Shown: piece after piece, positions 16,863 through 24,682 of the stretch
Layout of the letters: every line of letters starts with the position of its first letter
Numbering within the stretch: the first letter of the stretch is position 1
Source: Marinobacter bryozoorum
GTDB taxonomy: Bacteria; Pseudomonadota; Gammaproteobacteria; Pseudomonadales; Oleiphilaceae
Assembly (NCBI RefSeq): GCF_023156245.1
Contig: NZ_JAKZAH010000012.1
Coordinates: forward strand, 1 to 32,366
Direction of reading: 5' to 3'
DNA length: 32,366 nucleotides
Position numbers and translations under genes: made by a program
Notes under the pieces: generated by a model
Database searches by the model: none
Told to the model about the DNA's origin: nothing
What the model saw: the letters and a program-made list of their open reading frames with translations, nothing else

Positions 16863-18041
16863 TCAGCGCTCGACGGCCAGGGCCACGCCCATACCACCAC
16901 CAATGCACAGGGTGGCCAGGCCTTTCTTCACATCACGGCGCTGCATTTCGTGCAGCAGGGTGACCAGGATACGGCAACCGGAGGCACCGATGGGGTGGCC
17001 CAGGGCAATGGCGCCGCCGTTGACGTTCACCTTGCTGGTGTCCCAGCCCAGGTCACGGTTCACGGAAATGGCCTGGGCGGCGAAGGCCTCGTTGGCCTCG
17101 ACCAGGTCCAGGTCATCCACGGTCCAGCCGGCACGCTGGAGACAACGCTGGCTGGCGGGAATCGGACCGGTGCCCATAATCGTGGGATCGACGCCGGCAT
17201 TGGCGTAGCCCTTGATAACCGCCAGCGGCGTCAGGCCCAGCTCTTGTGCCTTGGCGGCACTGCACACCAACACAGCGGCGGCACCATCGTTCAGGGATGA
17301 GGCGTTACCGGCAGTCACGGAGCCATCTTTCTTGAAGGCCGGCTTGAGCTTACCCAGCCCTTCAGCGGTAGTGCCGTCCCGGGGGCCTTCATCCTGGTCG
17401 ACAACGACCGGGTCGCCCTTACGCTGGGGAATGGAAACGGGCACAATCTGGCTGTCGAACCGGCCTTCGGCCCGTGCAGCGGCGGCTTTCTGCTGGGAAG
17501 CGGCGGCGAATTCGTCCTGTTCCTCCCGGGTGATACCGTATTTCTCGACAATGTTCTCCGCGGTCACGCCCATGTGGTAATCGTTAAAGGCATCCCACAG
17601 GCCATCGTTGATCATGGTGTCGATCATGGTCCAGTTGCCCATGCGCTGGCCGTTACGGCTGTTGGGCACCACGTGGGGCGACTGGCTCATGCTTTCCTGC
17701 CCTCCAGCGAGGATCATGTCCGCATCGCCGCACTGAATCGCCTGGACGGCCATGTGCACCGCCTTGAGGCCGGATCCGCATACCTTGTTGATGGTCATGG
17801 CCGGAACGGAGGCGGGAATGCCGGCATTGATAGCGGCCTGGCGAGCCGGGTTCTGGCCACAGCCAGCGGTCAGTACCTGGCCAAGAATAACTTCATTGAT
17901 CTGGTCGGCGGCTACGCCGGTTTCTTCCAGCAGGGCCTTGATAACGGCGGTACCCAGCTGGTCCGCTTTCAGGCTGGAAAGTGAGCCACCGAAGGTTCCG
18001 ATGGCAGTGCGTTTTGCGGCTGCTATAACGACGTCTTGCAT
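16863..18041 (-). CDS. Acetyl-CoA C-acetyltransferase (thiolase; AtoB/PhaA type)
   Basis: Condenses two acetyl-CoA to acetoacetyl-CoA, or runs the reverse thiolysis. The 392-residue protein has the three thiolase motifs: the acylated cysteine in [14 protein letters not shown] (about residue 88), the histidine in [15 protein letters not shown] (about 350), and the second cysteine in [13 protein letters not shown] (about 380). The length and substrate loops fit the biosynthetic acetoacetyl-CoA class. No beta-ketoacyl-CoA reductase or PHB synthase lies nearby, so a specific role in polyhydroxyalkanoate synthesis cannot be claimed. GGAGA lies 11 bases before the ATG. Palindromic element B lies about 65-160 bases upstream, in its likely promoter or leader. 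Confidence 0.95.
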   Translation of the reverse strand: MQDVVIAAAKRTAIGTFGGSLSSLKADQLGTAVIKALLEETGVAADQINEVILGQVLTAGCGQNPARQAAINAGIPASVPAMTINKVCGSGLKAVHMAVQAIQCGDADMILAGGQESMSQSPHVVPNSRNGQRMGNWTMIDTMINDGLWDAFNDYHMGVTAENIVEKYGITREEQDEFAAASQQKAAAARAEGRFDSQIVPVSIPQRKGDPVVVDQDEGPRDGTTAEGLGKLKPAFKKDGSVTAGNASSLNDGAAAVLVCSAAKAQELGLTPLAVIKGYANAGVDPTIMGTGPIPASQRCLQRAGWTVDDLDLVEANEAFAAQAISVNRDLGWDTSKVNVNGGAIALGHPIGASGCRILVTLLHEMQRRDVKKGLATLCIGGGMGVALAVER

Positions 18042-18104
18042 TTGGGGGTGTCTCCGTTTATTGGTTTTTGCCCCCTTAGTGATCGGGTTTCGGGGGCTCG
18101 GTAC

Positions 18105-18201
18105 CCGGTGGGGGCCTTCTTCCGCTGCAATTCAGGGGCCGTCCCTGGCACCCGCCTTGCACCGCGCCATCCATGGCGCTGCTCCAGAAGGCCCCCACCG
18201 G
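18105..18201 (-). repeat. Palindromic element B
   Basis: Outer arms of 16 bp are perfectly complementary (18105-18120 and 18186-18201, CCGGTGGGGGCCTTCT and its reverse complement) around a 65-base core. Read on the minus strand the core matches that of C and D: hairpin GCGCCATGGATGGCGC (18179-18164), then CGGTGCAAGG, a CCAGGGACGG segment and CTGAATTGCAGCGG. It lies just upstream of the thiolase gene, opposite in orientation to C. Confidence 0.88.
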
Positions 18202-18404
18202 ATACTGGATAGAGTTTCGTGCCGTCCTCGTTGAGCAAGACGGGAATTCTATCTGAATTGGTTCAGTCGTCCTAATTGGGGCAGGCGATGCTCGACATCG
18301 CTAATGCATACCGGCAACCAGGTCTTTTGGGAGAAAAAGACGTAGGTGTTTGCTGTAAGAGCAAAGCACCAAAGAACCGGATACCCGAAGTTCAGCAAGA
18401 GGGA

Positions 18405-18504
18405 TCGGGTGGTTGGCTTTTCGTAACAGCGCCATGGATGGCGCGGAGCAAGGCCGGCCCAGGGATGGGCCGTGAATTGCGGTGGAGAAAAGCCAACCAC
18501 CCGA
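18405..18504 (+). repeat. Palindromic element C
   Basis: Outer arms of 17 bp are perfectly complementary (18405-18421 and 18488-18504, TCGGGTGGTTGGCTTTT and its reverse complement) around a 66-base core. The core carries hairpin 1, GCGCCATGGATGGCGC (18429-18444), the linker GGAGCAAGGCC, hairpin 2, GGCCCA/TGGGCC (18456-18471), and the tail GTGAATTGCGG. The arm sequence differs from those of B and D although the core is nearly identical. Its right arm continues directly into the 48-bp duplication at 18492-18587. Confidence 0.9.
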
Positions 18505-18587
18505 GCGCTCCTGCTCCCAAACCCACAGGCCTGGAGAGCGCCAACCACCCGAGCCCTCCTGCTCCCAAATTCACAGGCTGGGAGGGC
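18492..18587 (+). repeat. 48-bp tandem duplication attached to element C
   Basis: Two adjacent 48-base units (18492-18539 and 18540-18587) agree at 42 positions. Each starts with the right-arm sequence of element C (GCCAACCACCCGAG) and continues CTCCTGCTCCCAAA..CACAGGC. The second unit forms a 9-bp hairpin with the bases just beyond it (GAGCCCTCC/GGAGGGCTC); the first can form a 6-bp hairpin in a shifted register (GCGCTC/GAGCGC). A similar tail (GCGCCTTGCACCGAATTTTCAGGCT, split by differences) follows element D. Confidence 0.8.
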
Positions 18588-18621
18588 TCCCAACGCCGAT
18601 ACCCGGAAGGCTTGGAGCCCA

Positions 18622-19725
18622 CTACACAAGGGCCAGCGCAATCACCCGAAGCCGCTCCCGCCCAATCGCCTCACCAAGCGCCTTGCCCTTGAACCCCTTG
18701 GCCATCAACGACCGGGCATCCACTGCACGGGCCTCCTCCAAAGCACGCTCCAGTGTACGGCTAACCTCGGTTTCCAGGCCTTCCGGCAGACAGGTCAGGG
18801 TTTGCAACAGCAGATCAAACCTTTCAGGCCGTCGCCAGGCATCCGCATGGTTAAACAGCTCATACACACGCCCTGCAGACAACGGTCGTTTACGGGCCTC
18901 GGGAACCGCTTCAACCACCAGCCGCGCCAGGTCCCGGCAATCATTGGGTGCCTTCAACGCAGCGGCCCGCTCTGCTACCTGCGACGGTAAAAGCGGGTGG
19001 AGCAAGGCGGCAAAACGGCATTCTGTGGCCAGCCCCTTTTCAGCGGTAGCGGCCAGGGCGGCCATGGCATTGCTGAACGCCGCATCATTGTTCGCCAGTT
19101 CCGGAATCAGGATACCGAGGGCCCCGGTTGCCTTGAGTACCTCAAAGAAGGTCACAGGAGTAACCTCATGCAGGGCCCGCTGGAACTCCTGCCAGACCCG
19201 CTCTGGCACCAGGTGCTGTACCTCGCCGTCGGCCACCATCGCACGCATCAGCGCCATGGTCTCATCAGCTACTTCAAAGCCCAGGTGATGAAAGCGAGCC
19301 GCAAAACGCGCCGCTCTCAGGATACGCAGGGGGTCTTCCGAGAAGGCCTTCGACACGTGCCGGAGTTGACGGTGCTCCAGGTCGTCCCGACCACCGAACG
19401 GATCAACCAGCGTGCCGTCCTCCGCCTGCGCCATGGCATTGATGGTCAGATCACGACGTTCAAGGTCATCCTCCAGGGTCACATCCGGCGCGCTGTAGAC
19501 AGTAAAGCCATGGTAACCATGCCCCTGCTTTCGCTCGGTGCGGGCGAGGGCGTATTCCTCCCGGGTTTTGGGGTGCAGGAACACCGGAAAGTCCGCCCCT
19601 ACCTGCTTGTAGCCCAGGGCAAGCATCTCCCCCGGTGTGGCGCCAACCACCACCCAGTCCCGGTCCTTCACCGGAATGCCCAGCAACTCGTCGCGGACTG
19701 CGCCACCAACCAGATAGATTTCCAT
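18622..19725 (-). CDS. cca: CCA tRNA nucleotidyltransferase without an HD domain motif
   Basis: Adds or repairs the 3' CCA of tRNAs using CTP and ATP. The 367-residue protein has the class II nucleotidyltransferase head (YLVGGAVRDELLG, metal aspartates in VKDRDWVVVG), the RRDLTINAMA helix region, the EDPLRILRAARFAARF nucleotide-selection segment, and neck and body helices. Proteobacterial long forms carry an HD phosphohydrolase domain with an HDxGK motif after this; here the matching place reads FAALLHPLLPSQVAER and the protein is about 45 residues shorter than the E. coli enzyme. Phosphatase and phosphodiesterase activities are therefore not expected. It is a single gene, divergent from flgP. 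Confidence 0.94.
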   Translation of the reverse strand: MEIYLVGGAVRDELLGIPVKDRDWVVVGATPGEMLALGYKQVGADFPVFLHPKTREEYALARTERKQGHGYHGFTVYSAPDVTLEDDLERRDLTINAMAQAEDGTLVDPFGGRDDLEHRQLRHVSKAFSEDPLRILRAARFAARFHHLGFEVADETMALMRAMVADGEVQHLVPERVWQEFQRALHEVTPVTFFEVLKATGALGILIPELANNDAAFSNAMAALAATAEKGLATECRFAALLHPLLPSQVAERAAALKAPNDCRDLARLVVEAVPEARKRPLSAGRVYELFNHADAWRRPERFDLLLQTLTCLPEGLETEVSRTLERALEEARAVDARSLMAKGFKGKALGEAIGRERLRVIALALV

Positions 19726-20027
19726 GGGAGAAGACCTTTTACTGTACTCATTTCCCGGGCAGGCCCCGGGTCACCAAAGCGGGGATTATGAGGCCGTGAC
19801 GGGTAACAGGCAAAAAACTGGCCGCATACAGGGAGCTGGTCGTTACCTGTGTGGGTACCTGTGTGAGTGCCTGTGTGGGTCAAGGACACGGCGAGGATTT
19901 GCCGCTTGCGGGCTGGCGTTACAGCGAAGGTTCAAAAAATATCTATCGGATCATGGTGTTGTAAAAGTTGGAATGAATCTTTCATGCAGCAGGGAAAGCA
20001 TCTGGCAGTACAACCGGAGTCTTACCG
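19726..20027. other. Intergenic region between cca and flgP with a 12-bp triplicate
   Basis: No gene is seen in this 302-base divergent gap. It contains three tandem 12-base units (19846-19857, 19858-19869, 19870-19881) based on CCTGTGTGGGTA, differing at the last bases. The flgP promoter should lie between about 19900 and 20010, but I found no convincing sigma-28 or sigma-54 pair. GGAG lies 8 bases before the flgP ATG. Confidence 0.6.
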
Positions 20028-20558
20028 ATGAAATCAGTGTTAATGGTCGTTGCCGGCCTTCTTGTGCTCAGCGGCTGCATGCACGGTGGTTACCACCACG
20101 GGCATGGGGATAGCCGTTTCGAGCCCATTGTCGTACGCGTCAGCGGCTTTGGCACCTACGAAGATGCCGCCGCCGACAGGCTCAGTACCCGCAAGCGCCT
20201 GATGGCCCGGCGGGCCTCACAGCTGGATGCGTACCGCAACCTGGCGGAGCGGGTCTACGGTACGGTTGTCTATGGCAGCTCGACGGTCAGTGACTTCGTG
20301 GCTCGCAATGACATGTTCCGCACCTACGTGGACAGCTACCTCCGTGGCGCGAAGGTGGTATCGGTTAACGAACACAGCGATGGTGTGGTGGAGACCGTGA
20401 TGGAACTCAAGCTGGAGCGCCGTTTCCGCGAATGCGTTGCCCATGTCAGTGACCGGAACGTGGCCCGTGTGTGCCCGGTGCCCGTGCCCCGTGACAACGA
20501 CGCCGCCGGCGATGTGGTAAGCCGTGAAAGCACAGACTCCCTGTACTACCTGGATTGA
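20028..20558 (+). CDS. flgP: Flagellar outer-membrane lipoprotein FlgP (LPP20 family)
   Basis: A 176-residue lipoprotein with signal peptide and lipobox LVLSGC (cysteine near residue 17). The LPP20/FlgP domain is recognised from SGFGTYEDAAADRLSTRKR, then RRASQLDAYRNLAERVYGTVVYGSSTVSDF and LRGAKVVSVNEHSDGVVETVMELKLERRF, which matches vibrio FlgP closely by eye. In Vibrio, FlgO, FlgP and FlgT form basal-body rings needed for polar flagellar function. Its stop codon lies 5 bases before the chosen flgT start, which supports a flgP-flgT operon. A flgO gene is not present in the window. The C-terminal 40 residues are polar and less conserved. Confidence 0.85.
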   Translation: MKSVLMVVAGLLVLSGCMHGGYHHGHGDSRFEPIVVRVSGFGTYEDAAADRLSTRKRLMARRASQLDAYRNLAERVYGTVVYGSSTVSDFVARNDMFRTYVDSYLRGAKVVSVNEHSDGVVETVMELKLERRFRECVAHVSDRNVARVCPVPVPRDNDAAGDVVSRESTDSLYYLD

Positions 20559-20563
20559 CCAAC

Positions 20564-21772
20564 ATGATGACCAGATCCCGTCGCCGCTTGCTGGTGTTCC
20601 TGCTGACCCTCGCCCTGGCCGGGCCAGCCAGCGCGGTTGTGCTTGAAGGAACCGGCATCGCCACCATTCGTGGCGGTGACCTGGACGCCGCCCGGGAAGA
20701 GGCCCGCAAGGCCGCGTTGCGAGATGTGGCCCTGCAATACGACGCCCGCATCCGCAGCGAAGATACCCTGGAAGATGGTCGCATCACCGATTCCCGGCTC
20801 ACCGTGGCCTCCAGCGCCCGGGCCCGCAACGTACGAATCACGGACGAACGACAGCTCGGCAATGCGCTGCGCATAACCCTGAAAGCTGATGTGTCGGAAG
20901 ACGCCGGTAACTGCCACGTGGGTGACGCAGCAAACCTGAAAAAACGGGTGGCCGTCACAGGCTTCACCGTCCAGCGCCCGCAGCAGGTCCGTCACGGCCG
21001 CCTGGACGACGCCGGCGAAGTCTTGCCGCAAATGATCCAGGCCGGCCTGCAGCAGCGAGGCAACCTGCAGGTTCTCAAGGCGGCGACCACCCAGTTACAC
21101 CCGGATGTGGTCAACGCGCCCACCCAGCGTCAGTTCGATAACCGCCTGACCAATGTCACCCAGATCGCCCGCGAGCTTGGCGCCCAGTTTGTCGTCGCAG
21201 GGGTGATCCGGGACATCGGCGTGGAAGATCCTTCCGCCTGGGGCACCTCCGTGCTGAGCAAACTGAGCCGGGGGTTCGGTGCCAGCAACCGGAACCGTCG
21301 CTTCGTGGCTGACCTTATGATATTCGATGGCTTCAGCGGCTCACCGGTATACCAGAAACGCTTTCAGACCCAGGGAGACTGGAATGCCGGCATGGGCGAA
21401 TCGGAGGGATTTGGCTCGGCCGGGTTCCTGGATACCAGCTTTGGCCAGGAGGTGGCCGGTGTGATCGACCAGATGCATAACGACATCCAGCACGCCCTGT
21501 CCTGTCAGCCCTTCATGACCCGTATTACCCGGGTGGAAGGCACAACCGTCACCCTGGAATCCGGCGCCACCTCAGGCCTGCGCCCGGGAGATAGCCTGAA
21601 ACTCTACCGAAGCGCCACCCACTTCGACAGCCTGGGCGCCACCCCGGAACTCAAAGACGCCGACATCGAAGTCACCCTCGACAGCGTCTTCCCCGAATAC
21701 GCCAACGGTCTCATCCCCCAATACGGTGCCCTGGAAAACATCCAGCGGGGCGATATTGCCATTATCTGGTAG
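20564..21772 (+). CDS. flgT: Flagellar assembly protein FlgT
   Basis: A 402-residue exported protein that, in Vibrio, builds the H-ring around the LP ring and helps recruit the MotX/MotY T-ring and the PomA/PomB stators. It has a signal peptide ending at GPASA, the FlgT N-terminal domain (EGTGIATIRGGDLDAAREEARKAALRDVALQY), a middle domain (KKRVAVTGFTVQRPQQVRHG, then ARELGAQFVVAGVIRDIGVE and FVADLMIFDGFSGSPVYQKRF) and a C-terminal domain (LESGATSGLRPGDSLKLYR). ATG codons at 20564 and 20567 are both possible starts. The presence of pomAB at 29-30 kb agrees with a sodium-driven polar flagellum. Element D lies downstream. Confidence 0.87.
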   Translation: MMTRSRRRLLVFLLTLALAGPASAVVLEGTGIATIRGGDLDAAREEARKAALRDVALQYDARIRSEDTLEDGRITDSRLTVASSARARNVRITDERQLGNALRITLKADVSEDAGNCHVGDAANLKKRVAVTGFTVQRPQQVRHGRLDDAGEVLPQMIQAGLQQRGNLQVLKAATTQLHPDVVNAPTQRQFDNRLTNVTQIARELGAQFVVAGVIRDIGVEDPSAWGTSVLSKLSRGFGASNRNRRFVADLMIFDGFSGSPVYQKRFQTQGDWNAGMGESEGFGSAGFLDTSFGQEVAGVIDQMHNDIQHALSCQPFMTRITRVEGTTVTLESGATSGLRPGDSLKLYRSATHFDSLGATPELKDADIEVTLDSVFPEYANGLIPQYGALENIQRGDIAIIW

Positions 21773-21873
21773 CAACAAGTGGGTGTGAGCTTTCTGATGG
21801 TCTGAGCCATCCGGGTGCGGCCCTGAAAAGTGCGACTCTGACTTGTCTGTCCCGGACCCGAAAAAAGCCAGAA

Positions 21874-21989
21874 GCGTCCCGGGGGTGGGGAGGTCTTTCA
21901 AAGCAGGGCCATGGATGGCCCGGAGCAAGGTCGGCCCAGGGACGGGCCGTGAATTGCGGCGGCGAAAGACCTCCCCACCCCCGGGGCGC
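21874..21989 (+). repeat. Palindromic element D
   Basis: Outer arms of 25 bp pair at 24 positions (21874-21898 and 21965-21989; GCGTCCCGGGGGTGGGGAGG continuing TCTTT) around a 66-base core of the same length as that of C. Hairpin 1 is GGGCCATGGATGGCCC (21906-21921): compared with B and C both bases of one pair have changed, which keeps the stem. Hairpin 2 is GGCCC/GGGCC around AGGGAC (21933-21948), then GTGAATTGCGGCGG. It lies in the convergent gap of flgT and lon, 101 bases after flgT and 47 before the lon stop codon. Confidence 0.9.
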
Positions 21990-22036
21990 CTTGCACCGAA
22001 TTTTCAGGCTACACAATCCCAGCCCAATAGCAGACC

Positions 22037-24484
22037 TCAGTGCACACTGGCCCCCTTCTTCGGCTTGTTCCCGAACACAACCTGGTAAACATCGCCGTAC
22101 TGCTTCGCAAAGTGCACCGTAAGCCCACTCTTCAGATACTCTGGCAGCTCATCATAATCCCCCCGGTTGGCCTCCGGCAGAATCAGCGTAGTGATCTTCT
22201 GCCGCCGCGCCGCAATCACCTTCTCGCGGATACCGCCCACCGGCAACACCTGCCCGGTCAGCGTCAGTTCCCCGGTCATGGCAATATTCTGGACGGGTGC
22301 CTCCTTCCGGGCGATAGAGAGCAGGGCCGTGGCCATGGTCACGCCCGCACTGGGGCCGTCCTTGGGTGTCGCCCCTTCGGGTACATGCAGGTGCACAAAG
22401 GACTTGTCGAAAAACGCCGGGTCCCCCTTCAGGCGCTTCAGGTTTGACGACACATAGCTATAGGCAATGCTGGCCGACTCCTTCATCACATCCCCCAGCT
22501 GGCCGGTCAGCTTGAAACCGCGCTGATTGCTGTGGATGCGGGACGCCTCAATACTCAGTGTGGCGCCGCCCATGGCCGTCCAGGCCAGCCCGGTCACCAC
22601 GCCAACACCTTTCAGTGCCTTCTCCTTGCGGAAGGCGGGCTGCCCCAGATAAGCCTCCAGGTCAGAAACGCCAACCCGCACCGGCTTGTCCGGGTCCTCC
22701 AGCAACTTCACGATGCCCTTGCGGATAATCTTGTGCAGCTGCTTCTCCAGGTTTCGCACCCCGGACTCACGGGCATAGCCCTCAATCACCTGGCGCAGGG
22801 CAGCATCGGTAATATTGAGCTGCTTCTTCAACAGCCCGGCCCGCTTCAACAGACGTGGCAACAGGTGATGCTTGGCAATGGCCAGCTTTTCCTCGGTGAT
22901 GTATCCGGACAGGCGGATGGTATCCATCCGGTCCAGTAGCGGCCGGGGGATGGTATCCAGCTGGTTGGCCGTGCAGATAAACAGCACCTTGGACAGGTCC
23001 AGCCGCACGTCCAGGTAGTGGTCCAGGAACTCCCGGTTCTGCTCCGGGTCCAGCGTCTCCAGAAGGGCAGAGGCAGGGTCGCCCTGGAACGAAGAACCGA
23101 TCTTGTCGATCTCGTCCAGCATGATCACCGGGTTGGACACCCTGGCATCCTTCAGCGCCTGCACGAACTTGCCGGGCATGGCGCCAATGTAGGTACGGCG
23201 GTGGCCCTTGATCTCTGCCTCGTCCCGCATGCCGCCGAGGCTGAAGCGGTAGAATTCCCGGCCCAGGGCATCCGCGATGGACCGGCCGATAGAGGTCTTG
23301 CCCACACCGGGCGGGCCCACCAGCAACAGGATGGAGCCGGAGATCTCGCCCTTGAAGGTGCCCTCCGCCAGGAACTCCACAATGCGATCCTTCACATCGT
23401 TCAGGCCGTCGTGCTCCTTGTCCAGCACCTCCCGGGCATGGGCCAGGTCGAAGTGATCCTCCGACGTGATGCCCCAGGGCACCTGGGTAATCCAGTCCAG
23501 GTAGTTGCGGGTAACGCTGTATTCCGGTGAGCCCTGCTCCAGCACCTGCAGCTTCTGTACCTCCTCCTCGAACCTTGCCTGCACGTCCTCGTTGGGGTTG
23601 AGTTTGTCCATGCGCGCCTGGAAGCGCTCGATATCGGCGGTCTTGTCGTCCTTGGCCATGCCCAGCTCCCGCTGGATGACCTTGAGTTGCTCCCGCAGGA
23701 AGAACTCCCGCTGGTGCTTCTGCACTTTGTCGTTCACTTCCTCGTTGATCTCTGCCTGCAGGCGGGCCACCTCCTGCTCCTTGCGCATCAATACCAGCAC
23801 TTTTTCCATGCGACGGAGCAGGGGAACTGTATCCAGCACGTCCTGCAGCTCGCGACCGGGCGCGCTGGTCATGGAGGCACCGAAGTCGGCCAGCGGCGAG
23901 CTATCGTCCGGCCCGAAGCGGGACAGGTACTGTTTTACATCCTCGCCATACAACGGATTGGAGCGCAGCAGTTCCTTGATGGCGCTGATAATGGCCAGGG
24001 TGTAGGCCTTGAGCTCGTCGGCTGGCTCTTCCGGTTCGTCCGGGTACTCCACCTCCACCAGGTAGGGCGGCTTGCGGCGCAGCCACTGGGTGATGCGAAA
24101 GCGGGTCAGGCCCTGGGCGATAAACTGGACTTTGCCGTTGTCTTCCTGGGCGTGGTGAACCCGCACCGCACAACCCATGGTTTCCAGCTCTTCGCTGCCG
24201 GGGATGTTGCGTTCCGGGTCCGGGTCTTCCACGTAGCAGATGCCAAGCATCCGGTGATCGGTATCGCCCACCCGCTTGAGCGTCTCCTGCCAGGGGTCCT
24301 GGTTGACCATGACCGGCTGCACCTGGGCAGGGAAGAAGGGCCGGTTGGAAACCGGAATCACGTACATTCGACGGGGTCGGGCCTCCCCGGGAAGGACCAG
24401 GCTCTTGCCGTTGTTCTCGTCGGTACCGATGTACTCGGTGATGTCTTCCTGTTCCGGTGCCTCGTTACGATTCTCGTCGGCCAT
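22037..24484 (-). CDS. lon: ATP-dependent Lon protease (LonA)
   Basis: Hexameric cytosolic AAA+ serine protease that degrades misfolded and regulatory proteins. The 815-residue protein has the N-terminal substrate domain ([22 protein letters not shown] onward), a coiled-coil region ([23 protein letters not shown]), the AAA+ module with Walker [10 protein letters not shown] and Walker [12 protein letters not shown], and the C-terminal protease domain with the catalytic serine in [12 protein letters not shown] and the dyad lysine in [10 protein letters not shown]. It is slightly longer than E. coli Lon because of N-terminal acidic extension residues. Transcription probably starts from a heat-shock-like promoter at 24572-24599, shared with divergent cnoX. 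Confidence 0.97.
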   Translation of the reverse strand: MADENRNEAPEQEDITEYIGTDENNGKSLVLPGEARPRRMYVIPVSNRPFFPAQVQPVMVNQDPWQETLKRVGDTDHRMLGICYVEDPDPERNIPGSEELETMGCAVRVHHAQEDNGKVQFIAQGLTRFRITQWLRRKPPYLVEVEYPDEPEEPADELKAYTLAIISAIKELLRSNPLYGEDVKQYLSRFGPDDSSPLADFGASMTSAPGRELQDVLDTVPLLRRMEKVLVLMRKEQEVARLQAEINEEVNDKVQKHQREFFLREQLKVIQRELGMAKDDKTADIERFQARMDKLNPNEDVQARFEEEVQKLQVLEQGSPEYSVTRNYLDWITQVPWGITSEDHFDLAHAREVLDKEHDGLNDVKDRIVEFLAEGTFKGEISGSILLLVGPPGVGKTSIGRSIADALGREFYRFSLGGMRDEAEIKGHRRTYIGAMPGKFVQALKDARVSNPVIMLDEIDKIGSSFQGDPASALLETLDPEQNREFLDHYLDVRLDLSKVLFICTANQLDTIPRPLLDRMDTIRLSGYITEEKLAIAKHHLLPRLLKRAGLLKKQLNITDAALRQVIEGYARESGVRNLEKQLHKIIRKGIVKLLEDPDKPVRVGVSDLEAYLGQPAFRKEKALKGVGVVTGLAWTAMGGATLSIEASRIHSNQRGFKLTGQLGDVMKESASIAYSYVSSNLKRLKGDPAFFDKSFVHLHVPEGATPKDGPSAGVTMATALLSIARKEAPVQNIAMTGELTLTGQVLPVGGIREKVIAARRQKITTLILPEANRGDYDELPEYLKSGLTVHFAKQYGDVYQVVFGNKPKKGASVH

Positions 24485-24571
24485 GGTGTCCTCATAGTCT
24501 CTGTGGCAGAGGGCCGGTGGGTAGTTACCAGCCGGCGTCCGGGTATGTTAACCCGTCGGGTACTCCCAGCT

Positions 24572-24599
24572 ATGTAGCGGCGGCGATCAGGAATTCAAG
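24572..24599 (-). promoter_or_regulatory. Candidate sigma-32 (heat shock) promoter of lon
   Basis: On the minus strand CTTGAAT (24599-24593), 13 bases, then CGCTACAT (24579-24572). The -35 agrees with CTTGAAA; the -10 agrees with CCCCATNT at only 4 of 7 fixed positions. The start would be near 24565, giving a leader of about 80 bases. lon is a classic member of the heat-shock regulon, which supports the call. Confidence 0.5.
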
Positions 24600-24611
24600 G
24601 TGTCTTGAATT
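24592..24611. promoter_or_regulatory. Palindrome supplying back-to-back -35 boxes for lon and cnoX
   Basis: AATTCAAG (24592-24599), GTGT, CTTGAATT (24604-24611): a perfect 8-bp inverted repeat whose two arms each contain CTTGAA reading outward. It is in the middle of the lon-cnoX divergent gap and links both genes to one control site. Confidence 0.6.
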
Positions 24612-24631
24612 TGCCGCCCCAGGCACCATGT
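24604..24631 (+). promoter_or_regulatory. Candidate sigma-32 (heat shock) promoter of cnoX
   Basis: CTTGAAT (24604-24610), a 13-base spacer, then CACCATGT (24624-24631), which matches the E. coli sigma-32 consensus CTTGAAA-N13-CCCCATNT at all fixed positions except one in each box. The start would be near 24638, about 45 bases before the cnoX ATG. Confidence 0.6.
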
Positions 24632-24682
24632 AGGACGTAGACTTTCAAACCTTACAACCGGATCAGGACAGGTACCCGACCC

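Larger units (their letters stand above)
18042..18621. other. Gene-free, repeat-rich gap between cca and the thiolase gene
   Basis: No protein-like frame is seen in these 580 bases; the open frames that cross it come from repeats. It holds palindromic elements B and C in opposite orientation and a 48-bp direct repeat. Between B and C are two lesser hairpins: GCGATG/CATCGC (18285-18301), and a bulged GGTGTTTGCT/AGCAAAGCACC (18345-18370). The stretch near 18220-18300 is A/T-richer. The thiolase promoter must lie here, but no clear box was found. Confidence 0.7.

Noticed and set aside
18276..18692. Open frames of 130-140 codons across elements C and the 48-bp repeat
   Set aside because: They arise from the repeats, are rich in Pro, Arg and Ala, and match no protein family. 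Similar frames appear in element D for the same reason.
18105..21989. Elements B-D as a CRISPR array or integron attC sites
   Set aside because: There is no regular spacing, no spacer series, no cas genes or integrase nearby; attC sites have conserved ends and variable middles, the opposite of what is seen.
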